Below, piece after piece: positions 25,763-33,368 of a stretch of DNA of 64,000 nucleotides. How positions within the stretch are numbered: the stretch's first letter is position 1; every line of letters starts with the position of its first letter. The notes under the pieces were generated by a model, which ran no database searches, was not told the DNA's origin, and was given only the letters and a program-made list of their open reading frames with translations. The position numbers were made by a program, and so were the translations under genes. The stretch comes from Kitasatospora sp. NA04385 (GTDB lineage: Bacteria; Actinomycetota; Actinomycetes; Streptomycetales; Streptomycetaceae), in contig NZ_CP054919.1 of NCBI RefSeq assembly GCF_013364235.1, positions 3,568,700 through 3,632,699 on the forward strand, given 5' to 3'.

Positions 25763-25950
25763 AACGGCCGCCGCGCGCCGGGCGGTCACCACGCCCCCGG
25801 CGGCGCGCACCCCGCCGGGCCGGCCCCGGCCGGACCACCGGCCCGCGGCGCCGGGCGCGGCCAGGCGGTGCCCCACGCACCGGGTCCGGGCCGCGCCCCT
25901 CGGTGCGGCGGCCGGGCCCCACGGCCCGGCCGCCGCCGTACGGTCGGCTC

Positions 25951-26304
25951 TCAGCGCGCTCGCCGGGCGGCCGTCGCCCCCAGGGTGCCGAGCAGGGCCG
26001 CGGCGATGAGCAGGGCGAGGCGGCCGGTCTCCGCGGCGGGGCCGGACCAGCCGAGTTCGGCGTGGCGGTGCTCGGCGAAGCCGTTGTGGAACAGCCAGGC
26101 CGCCAGGCCGATCAGCGGGGCCGCGGCCGGCCGTGACCGGCCGCCCAGGGCGGCACAGCCGGCGGCGAAGGCGGTGAGCGCGAACCAGCCGGGCCGCAGT
26201 TCGCCCAGCAGGCCGAGGGCGGCCGCCGTCCCGGCACCGGTGAGGAGGGCCAGGGCGGCCGACAGGTCGACCGGCAGCCCCCGCGCGGGGCTCCCGGCGC
26301 TCAT
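25951..26304 (-). other. Small membrane protein domain, possibly a separate gene
   Basis: If translated alone from ATG 26304 this is a 117-residue protein with four helices: LSAALALLTGAGTAAALGLL, GWFALTAFAAGCAALGG, APLIGLAAWLFHNGFAEHRH and LALLIAAALLGTLGATAARR. The HNGFAEHRHAELGW loop is distinctive. Its ATG would overlap the stop of the alternative frame of the stress-protein gene (ATGA). It may tie the stress protein to the membrane. Confidence 0.6.
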
Positions 26305-26826
26305 CCGCGCCCGACCAGCCCGCACAGCTCCGCGTCCAGGTCGCCGCCGTCCGGCCCGCCCGGCCCGTCCGGCAGCGGGCGGGCCCGGCAGCACCAGGAC
26401 CGGGCAGCGGGCCGCGCGCACGCAGCGGGCGGGGACGGAGCCGCGCAGGCCGCGCCGCCACCAGGAGCCGGCCGCGCCGAGCCCCAGCAGGTCGGCGCCC
26501 CGGTCGGCGGCGGCGAGCAGGGCCGCGGCGGGCGCGCCGCGCACGCAGCGGGCGGTGACGGGCACGCCGTCGAACCCGGCACCGCCGGACGCCGCGGCCA
26601 GCGCCTCGTCCAGCCGCTGCTCGGCGGCGGCCCGGACCGCGGACAGCAGCGGCGGGCAGGGCGAGCGCAGGTACCCGGGCGCGCCGCCGGGCGGCTCCCA
26701 GGCGTGCAGGGCCAGCACCTCCGCGCCGCCGCCCGCCCGCCGGGCCTCGGCCACCGCGCGGTGCAGTGCGGCCGGCCCGGCGGGCGACCCGCTGACGCCG
26801 ACCACGACGCGCATCCGCTGTGCCAT
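25951..26826 (-). CDS. Universal stress protein, read through in frame into a small membrane protein
   Basis: From ATG 26826 the frame encodes a UspA-like domain (MAQRMRVVVGVSGSPAGPAA, then LLGLGAAGSWWRRGLRGSVP and CPVLVLPGP, residues 1-150). It continues without a stop through Arg/Gly-rich residues into a four-helix membrane segment (residues 175-291). The G-X2-G-X9-G(S/T) ATP motif is degenerate. The Arg-rich linker looks like wrong-frame translation. In the other frame the domain ends more naturally with DLDAELCGLVGRG and a TGA overlapping an ATG at 26304. A one-base indel near 26360-26390 would thus turn one gene into two coupled genes. As given, the single frame is intact. Confidence 0.7.
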   Translation of the reverse strand: MAQRMRVVVGVSGSPAGPAALHRAVAEARRAGGGAEVLALHAWEPPGGAPGYLRSPCPPLLSAVRAAAEQRLDEALAAASGGAGFDGVPVTARCVRGAPAAALLAAADRGADLLGLGAAGSWWRRGLRGSVPARCVRAARCPVLVLPGPPAAGRAGRAGRRRPGRGAVRAGRARMSAGSPARGLPVDLSAALALLTGAGTAAALGLLGELRPGWFALTAFAAGCAALGGRSRPAAAPLIGLAAWLFHNGFAEHRHAELGWSGPAAETGRLALLIAAALLGTLGATAARRAR

Positions 26827-26933
26827 CTCGTCCTCCGCTCGTCCCTCGTCCGGGGAGCGCGGGCCCCGGCCTTCCGGTCGCCGGGGCCCGCCTCCGGCCA
26901 CCAGCAGACCTGCGGGAACGGGCTCCGGGCCGG

Positions 26934-26987
26934 TCCTTGACGCCTCCCTGACGCCCGCCGCCGCTTTCCCGACGCCGCCTTGACGCC
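26934..26987. promoter_or_regulatory. Direct-repeat operator candidate between divergent stress-protein genes
   Basis: Four copies of an NCCYTGACGCC 11-mer: 26934, 26945, 26966 (one mismatch, CGACGCC) and 26977. Copies pair at exactly 11 bp, and the two pairs are 21 bp apart, about two helical turns. The motif is the one found upstream of kdp. It lies 108 nt from the leftward start (26826) and 53 nt from the rightward start (27040). Confidence 0.65.
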
Positions 26988-27039
26988 CGCCCGGCCCGGG
27001 GCGGCGTTGACTGGAGGGAGGAGCGAGGAGGCGGGTGCG

Positions 27040-27453
27040 ATGGCGGAGGTGCGGGAGCCCCGGGTGGTGGTCGGCGTGGACGGGTCGCCGGGCAGTCTGG
27101 CCGCGCTGCGCCGGGCGGTGGTGGAGGCCGCGGCGCGCGGGGCGGTGCTGGTGCCGCTGCTGGCCGGCCCGCCGTCGGAGGCGGCGGCCCGGCGGCTGCT
27201 GGACGGGGCGCTGCGGCACGCGGTCGGGGGCTGGCCGGACGGGGTGGTGGTGCGTCCGGTGGTCGTGGCCGGGGCGGCGGGGCCCGCGCTGGTGGCGGCG
27301 GTCGGCGGCCCGGACGACCTGCTGCTGCTCGGCGCCCGGGAGCACCGCCGCCACCTGCGGGGCGCCCGCACCGAGCGGCACTGCCGGCTGCACGCGCCCT
27401 GCCCGGTGCGGGCCGTCGCCGCCCCGGCGGACCGCCCCGTCCGGGCAGCCTGA
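27040..27453 (+). CDS. Small universal stress protein
   Basis: A 137-residue Rossmann-like UspA protein starting MAEVREPRVVVGVDGSPGSL, with the usual VVVGVDGS nucleotide loop. The distal motif, normally G-X2-G-X9-G(S/T), is degraded to GAREHRRHLRGARTERH, so ATP binding may be lost. GAGGAGG lies 8 nt before the ATG. It is divergent from the other stress-protein gene and shares the TGACGCC promoter region. Confidence 0.82.
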   Translation: MAEVREPRVVVGVDGSPGSLAALRRAVVEAAARGAVLVPLLAGPPSEAAARRLLDGALRHAVGGWPDGVVVRPVVVAGAAGPALVAAVGGPDDLLLLGAREHRRHLRGARTERHCRLHAPCPVRAVAAPADRPVRAA

Positions 27454-27456
27454 AGC

Positions 27457-27487
27457 GTCAACTCGCCTTCCTCACATGCGAGTTGAC
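27457..27487. promoter_or_regulatory. Inverted repeat between stress-protein and amidohydrolase genes
   Basis: GTCAACTCGC (27457-27466) and GCGAGTTGAC (27478-27487) form a perfect 10-bp dyad with an 11-nt centre. It begins 4 nt after the stress-protein stop and 80 nt before the amidohydrolase start, so it could be a terminator or an operator. Confidence 0.55.
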
Positions 27488-27567
27488 TGACAGCGCGGAA
27501 GCGGTTCGAATGGTTCCGGAACCTGCCGCACCGGCCGGGCCTTCAGCACCTCCCCGGGAGCGACACC

Positions 27568-28758
27568 ATGCACGTCACGCTGTTCCGCCGGGTCCGCCCG
27601 TTCGGCGGCCCGGTCACCGACCTGGTCGCCGTGGACGGCGTCCTGGCCGCCGGGCTCCCGCCGGGCGCGCGCCCGTCCGTGGTGGAGGGCTGCGGCCGGA
27701 TCGCGCTGCCGACGCTGGTGGACGCGCACGTCCACCCGGACAAGACCACCTGGGGCGAGCCCTGGTACGGCCGCCGCCCGGCGCACGATCTCCCCGCGTA
27801 CGTGGCCGCCGACGTCGAGCTGTACGAGCACCAGCGCACCCCGGTCGGCGAGCGGGCCCACCGCCTGCTCGCGCACGCGGTGACCCGGGGCACCCGGGCC
27901 GTGCGCGCGCACGTGGACGTCGCCCCCGCGTACGGCCTGGCGGGCGTCACCGGCCTGCGCGAGGCCGCCGAGCGGCTGGCCGGGAAGCTGGACGTGCAGT
28001 CGGTGGCGTTCCCGCAGCACGGCGTGGTGCGCACCCCGGGCGCGGCCGGGCTGCTCACCGAGGCGGCCCGCGAGCGCCTGGTGGACGCGGTCGGCGGCAT
28101 CGACCCGGCCGGGTTCGACGGCGGCGGCCCGGACGGCCGCGAGCAGCTCGACCTGCTGTTCGGCCTGGCCGAGCGGTACGGCGTGCTGCTGGACGTGCAC
28201 CTGCACGACCTCGGCGCGGCCGGCCTGGGCCCGCTGCGGGCGCTGGCCGAACGGACGGTCGCGGCCGGGCTGCAGGGCCGGGTGACGGCCAGCCACGTGT
28301 TCTGCCTGCCCGAGCTGCCCGCCGCCGAACTCGACGCCACCGCCGACCTGCTGGCGGCCGCCGGGATCGGGCTGACCACCGTCGCCCCGTCCGCGCACCA
28401 GGTGCTGCCGTTCCGCGCGCTGCGCTCCCGCGGGGTGCGGGTCGGCCTCGGCTCGGACGGCGTCCGGGACTCCTGGAGCCCGTTCGGCAACGCCGACATG
28501 CTGCACCGGGCGCACCTGCTGGGCTGGACCACCGACGCCCGCACCGACGCCGAGCTGACCGACTGCCTGGAGCTGGCCGCGCACGGCGGCGCCGACCTGC
28601 TCGGCCTGCCCAGGGCCGACCTGCGGCCCGGCACGCCCGCCGACTTCCTGCTGGTGGACGGCGAGTGCGTCCCGCAGGTGGTGGTCGACCTGCCGCCGCG
28701 CGAGCTGGTGGTGAAGGCGGGCCGGGCGGTCGCCGAGCACGGCGCGCTCGTCCCCTGA
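27568..28758 (+). CDS. Cytosine-deaminase-type amidohydrolase
   Basis: A 396-residue TIM-barrel metal hydrolase. Metal ligands are visible as LVDAHVHPDKTTWG (HxH), LDVHLHDLG, ASHVFCLPE and GSDGVRDSWSPFGNADML, the last matching the catalytic-aspartate segment of CodA-like deaminases. Compared with its paralogue at 30362 the HLHDGGEAG loop reads HLHDLGAAG, losing a glutamate. GGGAG precedes the ATG at 27568. It faces the APC permease gene across a terminator. The likely substrate is a nitrogen heterocycle brought in by that permease. Confidence 0.85.
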   Translation: MHVTLFRRVRPFGGPVTDLVAVDGVLAAGLPPGARPSVVEGCGRIALPTLVDAHVHPDKTTWGEPWYGRRPAHDLPAYVAADVELYEHQRTPVGERAHRLLAHAVTRGTRAVRAHVDVAPAYGLAGVTGLREAAERLAGKLDVQSVAFPQHGVVRTPGAAGLLTEAARERLVDAVGGIDPAGFDGGGPDGREQLDLLFGLAERYGVLLDVHLHDLGAAGLGPLRALAERTVAAGLQGRVTASHVFCLPELPAAELDATADLLAAAGIGLTTVAPSAHQVLPFRALRSRGVRVGLGSDGVRDSWSPFGNADMLHRAHLLGWTTDARTDAELTDCLELAAHGGADLLGLPRADLRPGTPADFLLVDGECVPQVVVDLPPRELVVKAGRAVAEHGALVP

Positions 28759-28768
28759 CGCCCGCCGC

Positions 28769-28810
28769 GACGGCGGTGGCCGCCCCCGCGACGGGGCGGC
28801 CACCGCCGTC
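28769..28810. terminator. Bidirectional terminator
   Basis: An 18-bp perfect stem, GACGGCGGTGGCCGCCCC with its complement, and a 6-nt loop (CGCGAC) sit between the convergent amidohydrolase and permease genes. Confidence 0.85.
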
Positions 28811-28821
28811 CGCGCGCCCGC

Positions 28822-30312
28822 TCAGTCGCGTTCGACGTCGACCTCGGTCAGCCGGGCGAACCGCTCCGGGTCGGTGCGCCGGATCCGCCGGGCGACCTGC
28901 CGGCCGATCAGCGCGACCACCGGCAGCGGCACCAGCAGCAGCCAGTTGACCAGGCCGGTGCGGCCGGTCAGCAGGTCGAAGTTGAACAGCGCCAGCACGG
29001 CCAGCACCGCCAGCCCGGCGGCGGCCAGCAGCGGCGCCCAGACCACCCGGAACGCCGACAGCCCGCGCCGGTCCTTGCGGAAGAACGCGAACACCGCGAC
29101 CGCCGCCAGCGCCTGCATCACCATGATGCCGAGCACGCCGACGCTGTTGGACCACAGCAGCACCACCAGGTACGGGTCGACCGCGAGGACCGCGCCCAGG
29201 CCGACCACCAGCGCGTTGAACGCCGACTGCACCAGCACCGCCCGCCCGGGCGAGCCGGTGCGCGGCGACACCCGGCCCAGCCCGCGCGGCAGCAGGCCCT
29301 CGCGGCCCAGCGCGTACAGGTAGCGGGCGGCGGCGTTGTGGAAGGCCAGCGCGGAGGCGAACGCCGACACGATGATCAGCACGTGCATGGTGTCCGACAG
29401 CCACAGGCCGACGAAACGCTCGGCGGCCCGGAAGGTCAGGTCCGGCCCGCCGTCGGCCCGGGCCTGCGCGACCGCCTCGTCGGTGCCGTACGCGCCCATC
29501 ACGATCCAGGTGCCCAGGGCGTAGAACACCGCCAGGAAGCCGATCGCGATGAACGTCGCCCGGGGCACGGTGCGGGCCGGGTCGCGGGCCTCCTCGGCGT
29601 AGATCGCGGTCGCCTCGAAGCCGGTGAACGCGCCGATGACCAGCACGAACATGCCCGCCACCCCGGCCTGGGTGAGCAGCGACGGGTCGAAGGAGACCGG
29701 GTCGAGCGCGGCCGTCCCCCGGTCGGCCAGCACCCCGCCCTCCATCAGCAGCAGCGACAGCACCTCCAGCACCAGCGCCACGCCGAGCACCTTCGCCGAC
29801 AGCGTGACCTTCAGCCAGCCGAGCACGCCGACCACGGCCACGCAGCCGCCGGACAGCAGCCACCAGGGCACGTGCGCGCCGGTGCGCTGCTCGATGTGGC
29901 CGGCCGCGAAGTAGCCGAACGCGGCCGCCACGCCCGGGGTGATCAGGTTGTAGCTGAGCACCGCCACGTAGGCGGTGACCACCCCGAGGGTCCGCCCCAG
30001 CCCGCGCGCCACGTACGCGTAGAACGCGCCCGCGTTGCGCACGTACCGGCTCATCGCGGTGAACCCGGCGGCGAACAGCACCAGCAGCGCGCCCGAGATC
30101 AGGTACGCGGCCGGTGCGGACGCCCCGCCCACCCCGATCGCGAACGGGGCGATGCCGGCCAGCACGGTCAGCGGCGCCGCCGCGGCGACCACGAAGAACA
30201 CCAGGTCGGTGGTGCCGATCAGGCCCTTGGCCAGCCGGCCCGCGGCCGGGGCGGACGGGTCGGGCGGTTCGGCCGGGGCGGGTGCCCGGTCCACGGAGGG
30301 GGTGAGGGACAT
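28822..30312 (-). CDS. APC superfamily permease
   Basis: A 496-residue transporter with about 12 helices. TM1 GLIGTTDLVFFVVAAAAPLT carries the unwound substrate-binding start of the APC fold, and TM6 VIGAFTGFEATAIYAEEARD is the conserved consensus segment. It lies 49 nt downstream of the amidohydrolase at 30362, on the same strand. GGAAGGAT precedes the ATG at 30312. Flanking cytosine-deaminase-like enzymes suggest import of a nitrogen heterocycle or amine; this is inference. Confidence 0.88.
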   Translation of the reverse strand: MSLTPSVDRAPAPAEPPDPSAPAAGRLAKGLIGTTDLVFFVVAAAAPLTVLAGIAPFAIGVGGASAPAAYLISGALLVLFAAGFTAMSRYVRNAGAFYAYVARGLGRTLGVVTAYVAVLSYNLITPGVAAAFGYFAAGHIEQRTGAHVPWWLLSGGCVAVVGVLGWLKVTLSAKVLGVALVLEVLSLLLMEGGVLADRGTAALDPVSFDPSLLTQAGVAGMFVLVIGAFTGFEATAIYAEEARDPARTVPRATFIAIGFLAVFYALGTWIVMGAYGTDEAVAQARADGGPDLTFRAAERFVGLWLSDTMHVLIIVSAFASALAFHNAAARYLYALGREGLLPRGLGRVSPRTGSPGRAVLVQSAFNALVVGLGAVLAVDPYLVVLLWSNSVGVLGIMVMQALAAVAVFAFFRKDRRGLSAFRVVWAPLLAAAGLAVLAVLALFNFDLLTGRTGLVNWLLLVPLPVVALIGRQVARRIRRTDPERFARLTEVDVERD

Positions 30313-30361
30313 GGTGGGGGGATCCTTCCGGGGTGCTGCGGATGTGCGTGGGGGAACTTCG

Positions 30362-31582
30362 CTACTGCGAAAGGGGGTCGAGGCGGTCCAGTACGGTGCG
30401 GCCGCGGTGCAGCACCAGCAGCCGCTCCGGGTGCGCGGCGACGGCCTCGGGCACCGAGTGCGCGGCGACGGCCACCAGGTTCGCGGGCCGCCCCACGGCG
30501 ATCCCGTACTCCTCGACGCCGAGCGCGCGGGCGGCGTTCACGGTGGCCAACTCGGCCGCCAGCACGAGTTCCTGATCGGTCATCAGCTCGCCCTGCAAAC
30601 CGATGACGGTGGCCCGCTCCAGCATGTCGCCGGTGCCGTACGGCCACCACGCGTCGCGGATGTTGTCGGAGCCCGCGAAGACCAGCACGCCCAGCTCGTG
30701 CAGCAGCTTCACCGGCGGCATCGTCCGGGCCGGTCCGTTGGTCATCACGGCCACCCCGGCCCGCGCCAACGCCGAGGCGGTCCGGGTGAGTTCGGGCTCG
30801 GCGAGCTGCCCGAGGCAGTACGCGTGGCTGACCGCGACCCTCCCGCCCAGGCCCAGCGCGGCCGTCCGCCCGGCGATCGCCCGCAGCTGCGCCGCACCGG
30901 CCTCGCCGCCGTCGTGCAGGTGGATGTCGATGCCGGCGCCGTGCCGCTCGGCCAGGCCGAACACCACGTCCAGCTGGCCGTCCACGTCCCCGTCGAAGCC
31001 GAACGGGTCGAGCCCGCCGATCAGTTCGGCGCCCTCGCGCAGCGCCGCGTCCAGCAGCCCGGCCACCCCGGGCTCGGCCAGTACGCCGCTCTGCGGGAAC
31101 GCCACCAGCTGCACGTCGAGCAGCTCCCGCACCCGCTCGCGGGCCTCCAGCACCGCGTACAGGTGGTCCAGCCCGGTGTCCGGGTCGACGTCCACGTGCG
31201 AGCGGACGAAGCCGGTGCCCAGCGCCGCCATCCGGCGGGCCAGCGCCTCCGCCCGGTCCGCCACCGGGGCCCGCTCGGCGACCTCGCGGCGCAGCTCCCG
31301 CTCCGCGGCGATCTGCTCGCGCAGGCCGGCCGTCGCGCGGTGCGGCTGCCAGGGCGCGCCGAGGAAGGTCTTGTCCAGGTGGGCGTGCCCGTCGACCAGC
31401 GCGGGCAGCAGCACCGCCCCGTCCAGCGCGGCCCGGCCGGCCCCGGGGTCGACGCGCTCGCGCCCGGCCGGGACGGGGGTGATCGCCGCGATCCGGCCGT
31501 CGTCGATCCGCAGGTCGGCGCGGGAGCCGTCGGGGAGGGTGGCGTCCAGCAGCAGCTGCGGGCCTGGCGGGAGGGCGGTCAC
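30362..31582 (-). CDS. Cytosine-deaminase-type amidohydrolase (second copy)
   Basis: A 406-residue paralogue of the enzyme at 27568 with a complete ligand set: LVDGHAHLDKTFLG, IDIHLHDGGEAG, VSHAYCLGQLAEPE and GSDNIRDAWWPYGTGDML. These resemble the CodA/isocytosine and AtzC-like deaminase group. It probably leads the transcript that includes the permease. A GntR-type dyad is in its promoter and the GntR gene is divergent. The exact substrate is not determined. Confidence 0.87.
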   Translation of the reverse strand: MTALPPGPQLLLDATLPDGSRADLRIDDGRIAAITPVPAGRERVDPGAGRAALDGAVLLPALVDGHAHLDKTFLGAPWQPHRATAGLREQIAAERELRREVAERAPVADRAEALARRMAALGTGFVRSHVDVDPDTGLDHLYAVLEARERVRELLDVQLVAFPQSGVLAEPGVAGLLDAALREGAELIGGLDPFGFDGDVDGQLDVVFGLAERHGAGIDIHLHDGGEAGAAQLRAIAGRTAALGLGGRVAVSHAYCLGQLAEPELTRTASALARAGVAVMTNGPARTMPPVKLLHELGVLVFAGSDNIRDAWWPYGTGDMLERATVIGLQGELMTDQELVLAAELATVNAARALGVEEYGIAVGRPANLVAVAAHSVPEAVAAHPERLLVLHRGRTVLDRLDPLSQ

Positions 31583-31627
31583 GGGCGGGCTCCGGTGCTC
31601 GTCGGGGAGGGTGAGCGGCCAAGCTAT

Positions 31628-31646
31628 CTGGTATACCGAATACCAG
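31628..31646. promoter_or_regulatory. GntR-type operator
   Basis: CTGGTAT and ATACCAG arms enclose ACCGA in the 145-nt divergent promoter between the amidohydrolase and GntR genes. Size and TGGTATAC core fit FCD-subfamily GntR operators. It probably controls both directions. Confidence 0.72.
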
Positions 31647-31727
31647 ACAAGAGGGGGGCCGGAGCCGATCTGGAATGATCTGATCTACTGCCCGCTCCCT
31701 CCGCCCGCTTCCGCCTGGAGCCCCCCG

Positions 31728-32384
31728 ATGACCGACACCCTCGGCGACGCCCACCAGTCGCTGGCGGACCTCGTCTACGTCCAGTTGCGCGAACGGATCA
31801 TCGAGGGCGAGTACCCCGCCGGGCAGCGCCTGGTCGAGCGCGAGCTCGCCGACGGCATGGGCGTCTCCCGGATTCCGGTCCGCGAGGCCATGCAGCGCCT
31901 CGAACGCGAGGGCTTCCTCGCCGTCCAGGCCCGCCGCGGCGCCGTCGTCGCCGACTTCGGCCCCGAGGAGGCGGAGCACTTCTTCGCCGTCCGCGAGTCC
32001 CTGGAGGCGCTCGCCGCCAGCCTCGCCGCCCGGCACGCCACCCCCGCCGGCGTCCGCGGCCTGGAACGCATCCTGGCCCGCACCCGCAAGGCCGCCGAGG
32101 CCGGCCGGCTGCGCGAGACGGTCAGCCTGAACGCCGATTTCCACCGCGAGATCGTCGAGCTCTCCGGGAACCCGCTGCTGCGCGACATGATGGCCCCGCT
32201 CGACGGCCGCCTGCGCCGCCTGTTCCGGCTCACCTCCGACGTCGGGACCAGCCTCCCGATGTGCACCGAGCACCAGCGGCTGCTGGACGCCATCCGGGCC
32301 GGCGACCCGGAGACCGCCGCCGACCTCGCCCGCCACCACGTCGCCGGCACCCGCGCCTTCGCCCGGCAGGCCCTCGGCGGGTAG
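31728..32384 (+). CDS. GntR family regulator (FCD subfamily)
   Basis: A 218-residue repressor-type protein. The winged helix is LRERIIEGEYPAGQRLVERE followed by LADGMGVSRIPVREAMQRLEREGFLAV. The C-terminal FCD ligand domain shows the metal/ligand residues in LNADFHREIVELSGN and CTEHQRLLDAI plus ARHHV. The ATG at 31728 was chosen because TGGAG is 8 nt upstream and the protein then begins at the usual distance from the HTH. It is divergent from the amidohydrolase-permease unit it likely regulates. Confidence 0.88.
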   Translation: MTDTLGDAHQSLADLVYVQLRERIIEGEYPAGQRLVERELADGMGVSRIPVREAMQRLEREGFLAVQARRGAVVADFGPEEAEHFFAVRESLEALAASLAARHATPAGVRGLERILARTRKAAEAGRLRETVSLNADFHREIVELSGNPLLRDMMAPLDGRLRRLFRLTSDVGTSLPMCTEHQRLLDAIRAGDPETAADLARHHVAGTRAFARQALGG

Positions 32385-32388
32385 CTCC

Positions 32389-32443
32389 GCGGTGCCGGGC
32401 CGACGCCGGGCCGGTGCCGAACCGGTGGCGGACCGGTGGCGCG
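32389..32443. repeat. Five 11-nt tandem repeats after the GntR stop
   Basis: Degenerate copies of CCGGTGCCGGG start at 32389, 32400, 32411, 32422 and 32433, beginning 4 nt after the GntR stop codon. No hairpin is formed. Confidence 0.68.
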
Positions 32444-32575
32444 AAACGCCCACCCGAACTGCGCGAATGGCCCCGTAGGCCCCACCTCGGCACACCCCCT
32501 CCTCATATGATCGGAGCGACATGCGTCATCCTTGGTGGTGAGTAGCACTGCCCAGACACCAGCAGGAGGAAGCTC

Positions 32576-33250
32576 GTGGACGACGTTCTGCGGCGCGCCG
32601 CGCTGTTCGCGGCACTCGACGACGACCAGGCTGCCGAGCTCCGCGCTTCCATGACCGAGGTGACGCTCGCCCGCGGTGAGTCGCTGTTCCACGAGGGCGA
32701 CCCGGGCGACCGGCTCTACGTCGTGGTCGAGGGCAAGGTCAAGCTGCACCGGGCCTCCCCCGACGGCCGCGAGAACATGCTCGCCGTGCTCGGCCCCTCC
32801 GAGATGATCGGCGAGCTCTCGCTCTTCGACCCGGGCCCGCGCACCGCCACCGCCACCGCCCTCACCGAGGTCAAGCTCCTCGGCCTCGGCCACGGCGACC
32901 TGCTCCCGCTGCTGCACGCCCGGCCCGAGGTCTCCATCGCGCTGCTGCGCGCCATCGCCCGCCGCCTGCGCCGCACCAACGACGTGATGTCCGACCTGGT
33001 CTTCTCCGACGTGCCCGGCCGCGTCGCCAAGGCCCTGCTCGACCTCTCCCGCCGCTTCGGCGTCCCCTCCGACGAGGGCATCCACGTCGCCCACGACCTC
33101 ACCCAGGAGGAGCTGGCCCAGCTGGTCGGCGCCTCCCGCGAGACGGTCAACAAGGCGCTCGCCGACTTCGCCGGCCGCGGCTGGCTCAAGCTGGAGGCCC
33201 GCGCGGTCGTCCTGCTCGACGTCGAGCGGCTCTCCCGCCGGTCCCGCTGA
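32576..33250 (+). CDS. crp: Crp/Fnr-family regulator Crp
   Basis: A 224-residue global regulator. The cyclic-nucleotide domain (residues 1-120) has the phosphate-binding cassette GELSLFDPGPRTATA, and the DNA-binding helix-turn-helix is DLTQEELAQLVGASRETVNKALADFAGRGWL. It begins GTG (MDDVLRRAALFAALDD) with a strong AGGAGGA 6 nt upstream, matching the streptomycete Crp that controls germination and antibiotic production. In related genomes it is usually beside nth, which here is 29 kb away. Confidence 0.94.
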   Translation: MDDVLRRAALFAALDDDQAAELRASMTEVTLARGESLFHEGDPGDRLYVVVEGKVKLHRASPDGRENMLAVLGPSEMIGELSLFDPGPRTATATALTEVKLLGLGHGDLLPLLHARPEVSIALLRAIARRLRRTNDVMSDLVFSDVPGRVAKALLDLSRRFGVPSDEGIHVAHDLTQEELAQLVGASRETVNKALADFAGRGWLKLEARAVVLLDVERLSRRSR

Positions 33251-33264
33251 GCCGCTCCGCCCCG

Positions 33265-33303
33265 ACCGCGCCCGCGCGCACCGCCAGGTGCACCGGGCGC
33301 GGT
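33265..33303 (+). terminator. Terminator after crp
   Basis: ACCGCGCCCG (33265-33274) pairs with CGGGCGCGGT (33294-33303), with a nested GCACC/GGTGC stem inside. It starts 14 nt after the crp stop. Confidence 0.7.
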
Positions 33304-33342
33304 TCCGCGTTCCCGGGGCCCCGGGCCGGCCACGCCGGGCCC

Positions 33343-33368
33343 CTAGACCAGGCCCCTAGACCAGGCCC
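33343..33368. repeat. 13-nt tandem duplication across a stop codon
   Basis: CTAGACCAGGCCC occurs twice in tandem. The second copy contains the TAG stop (33356-33358) of the MBL gene and the first repeats it 13 nt downstream in another frame. Confidence 0.85.

Noticed and set aside
27040..27453. Truncated pseudogene of a universal stress protein
   Set aside because: The frame is intact with good start and ribosome site; only the distal ATP motif is degenerate, so it is kept as a gene.
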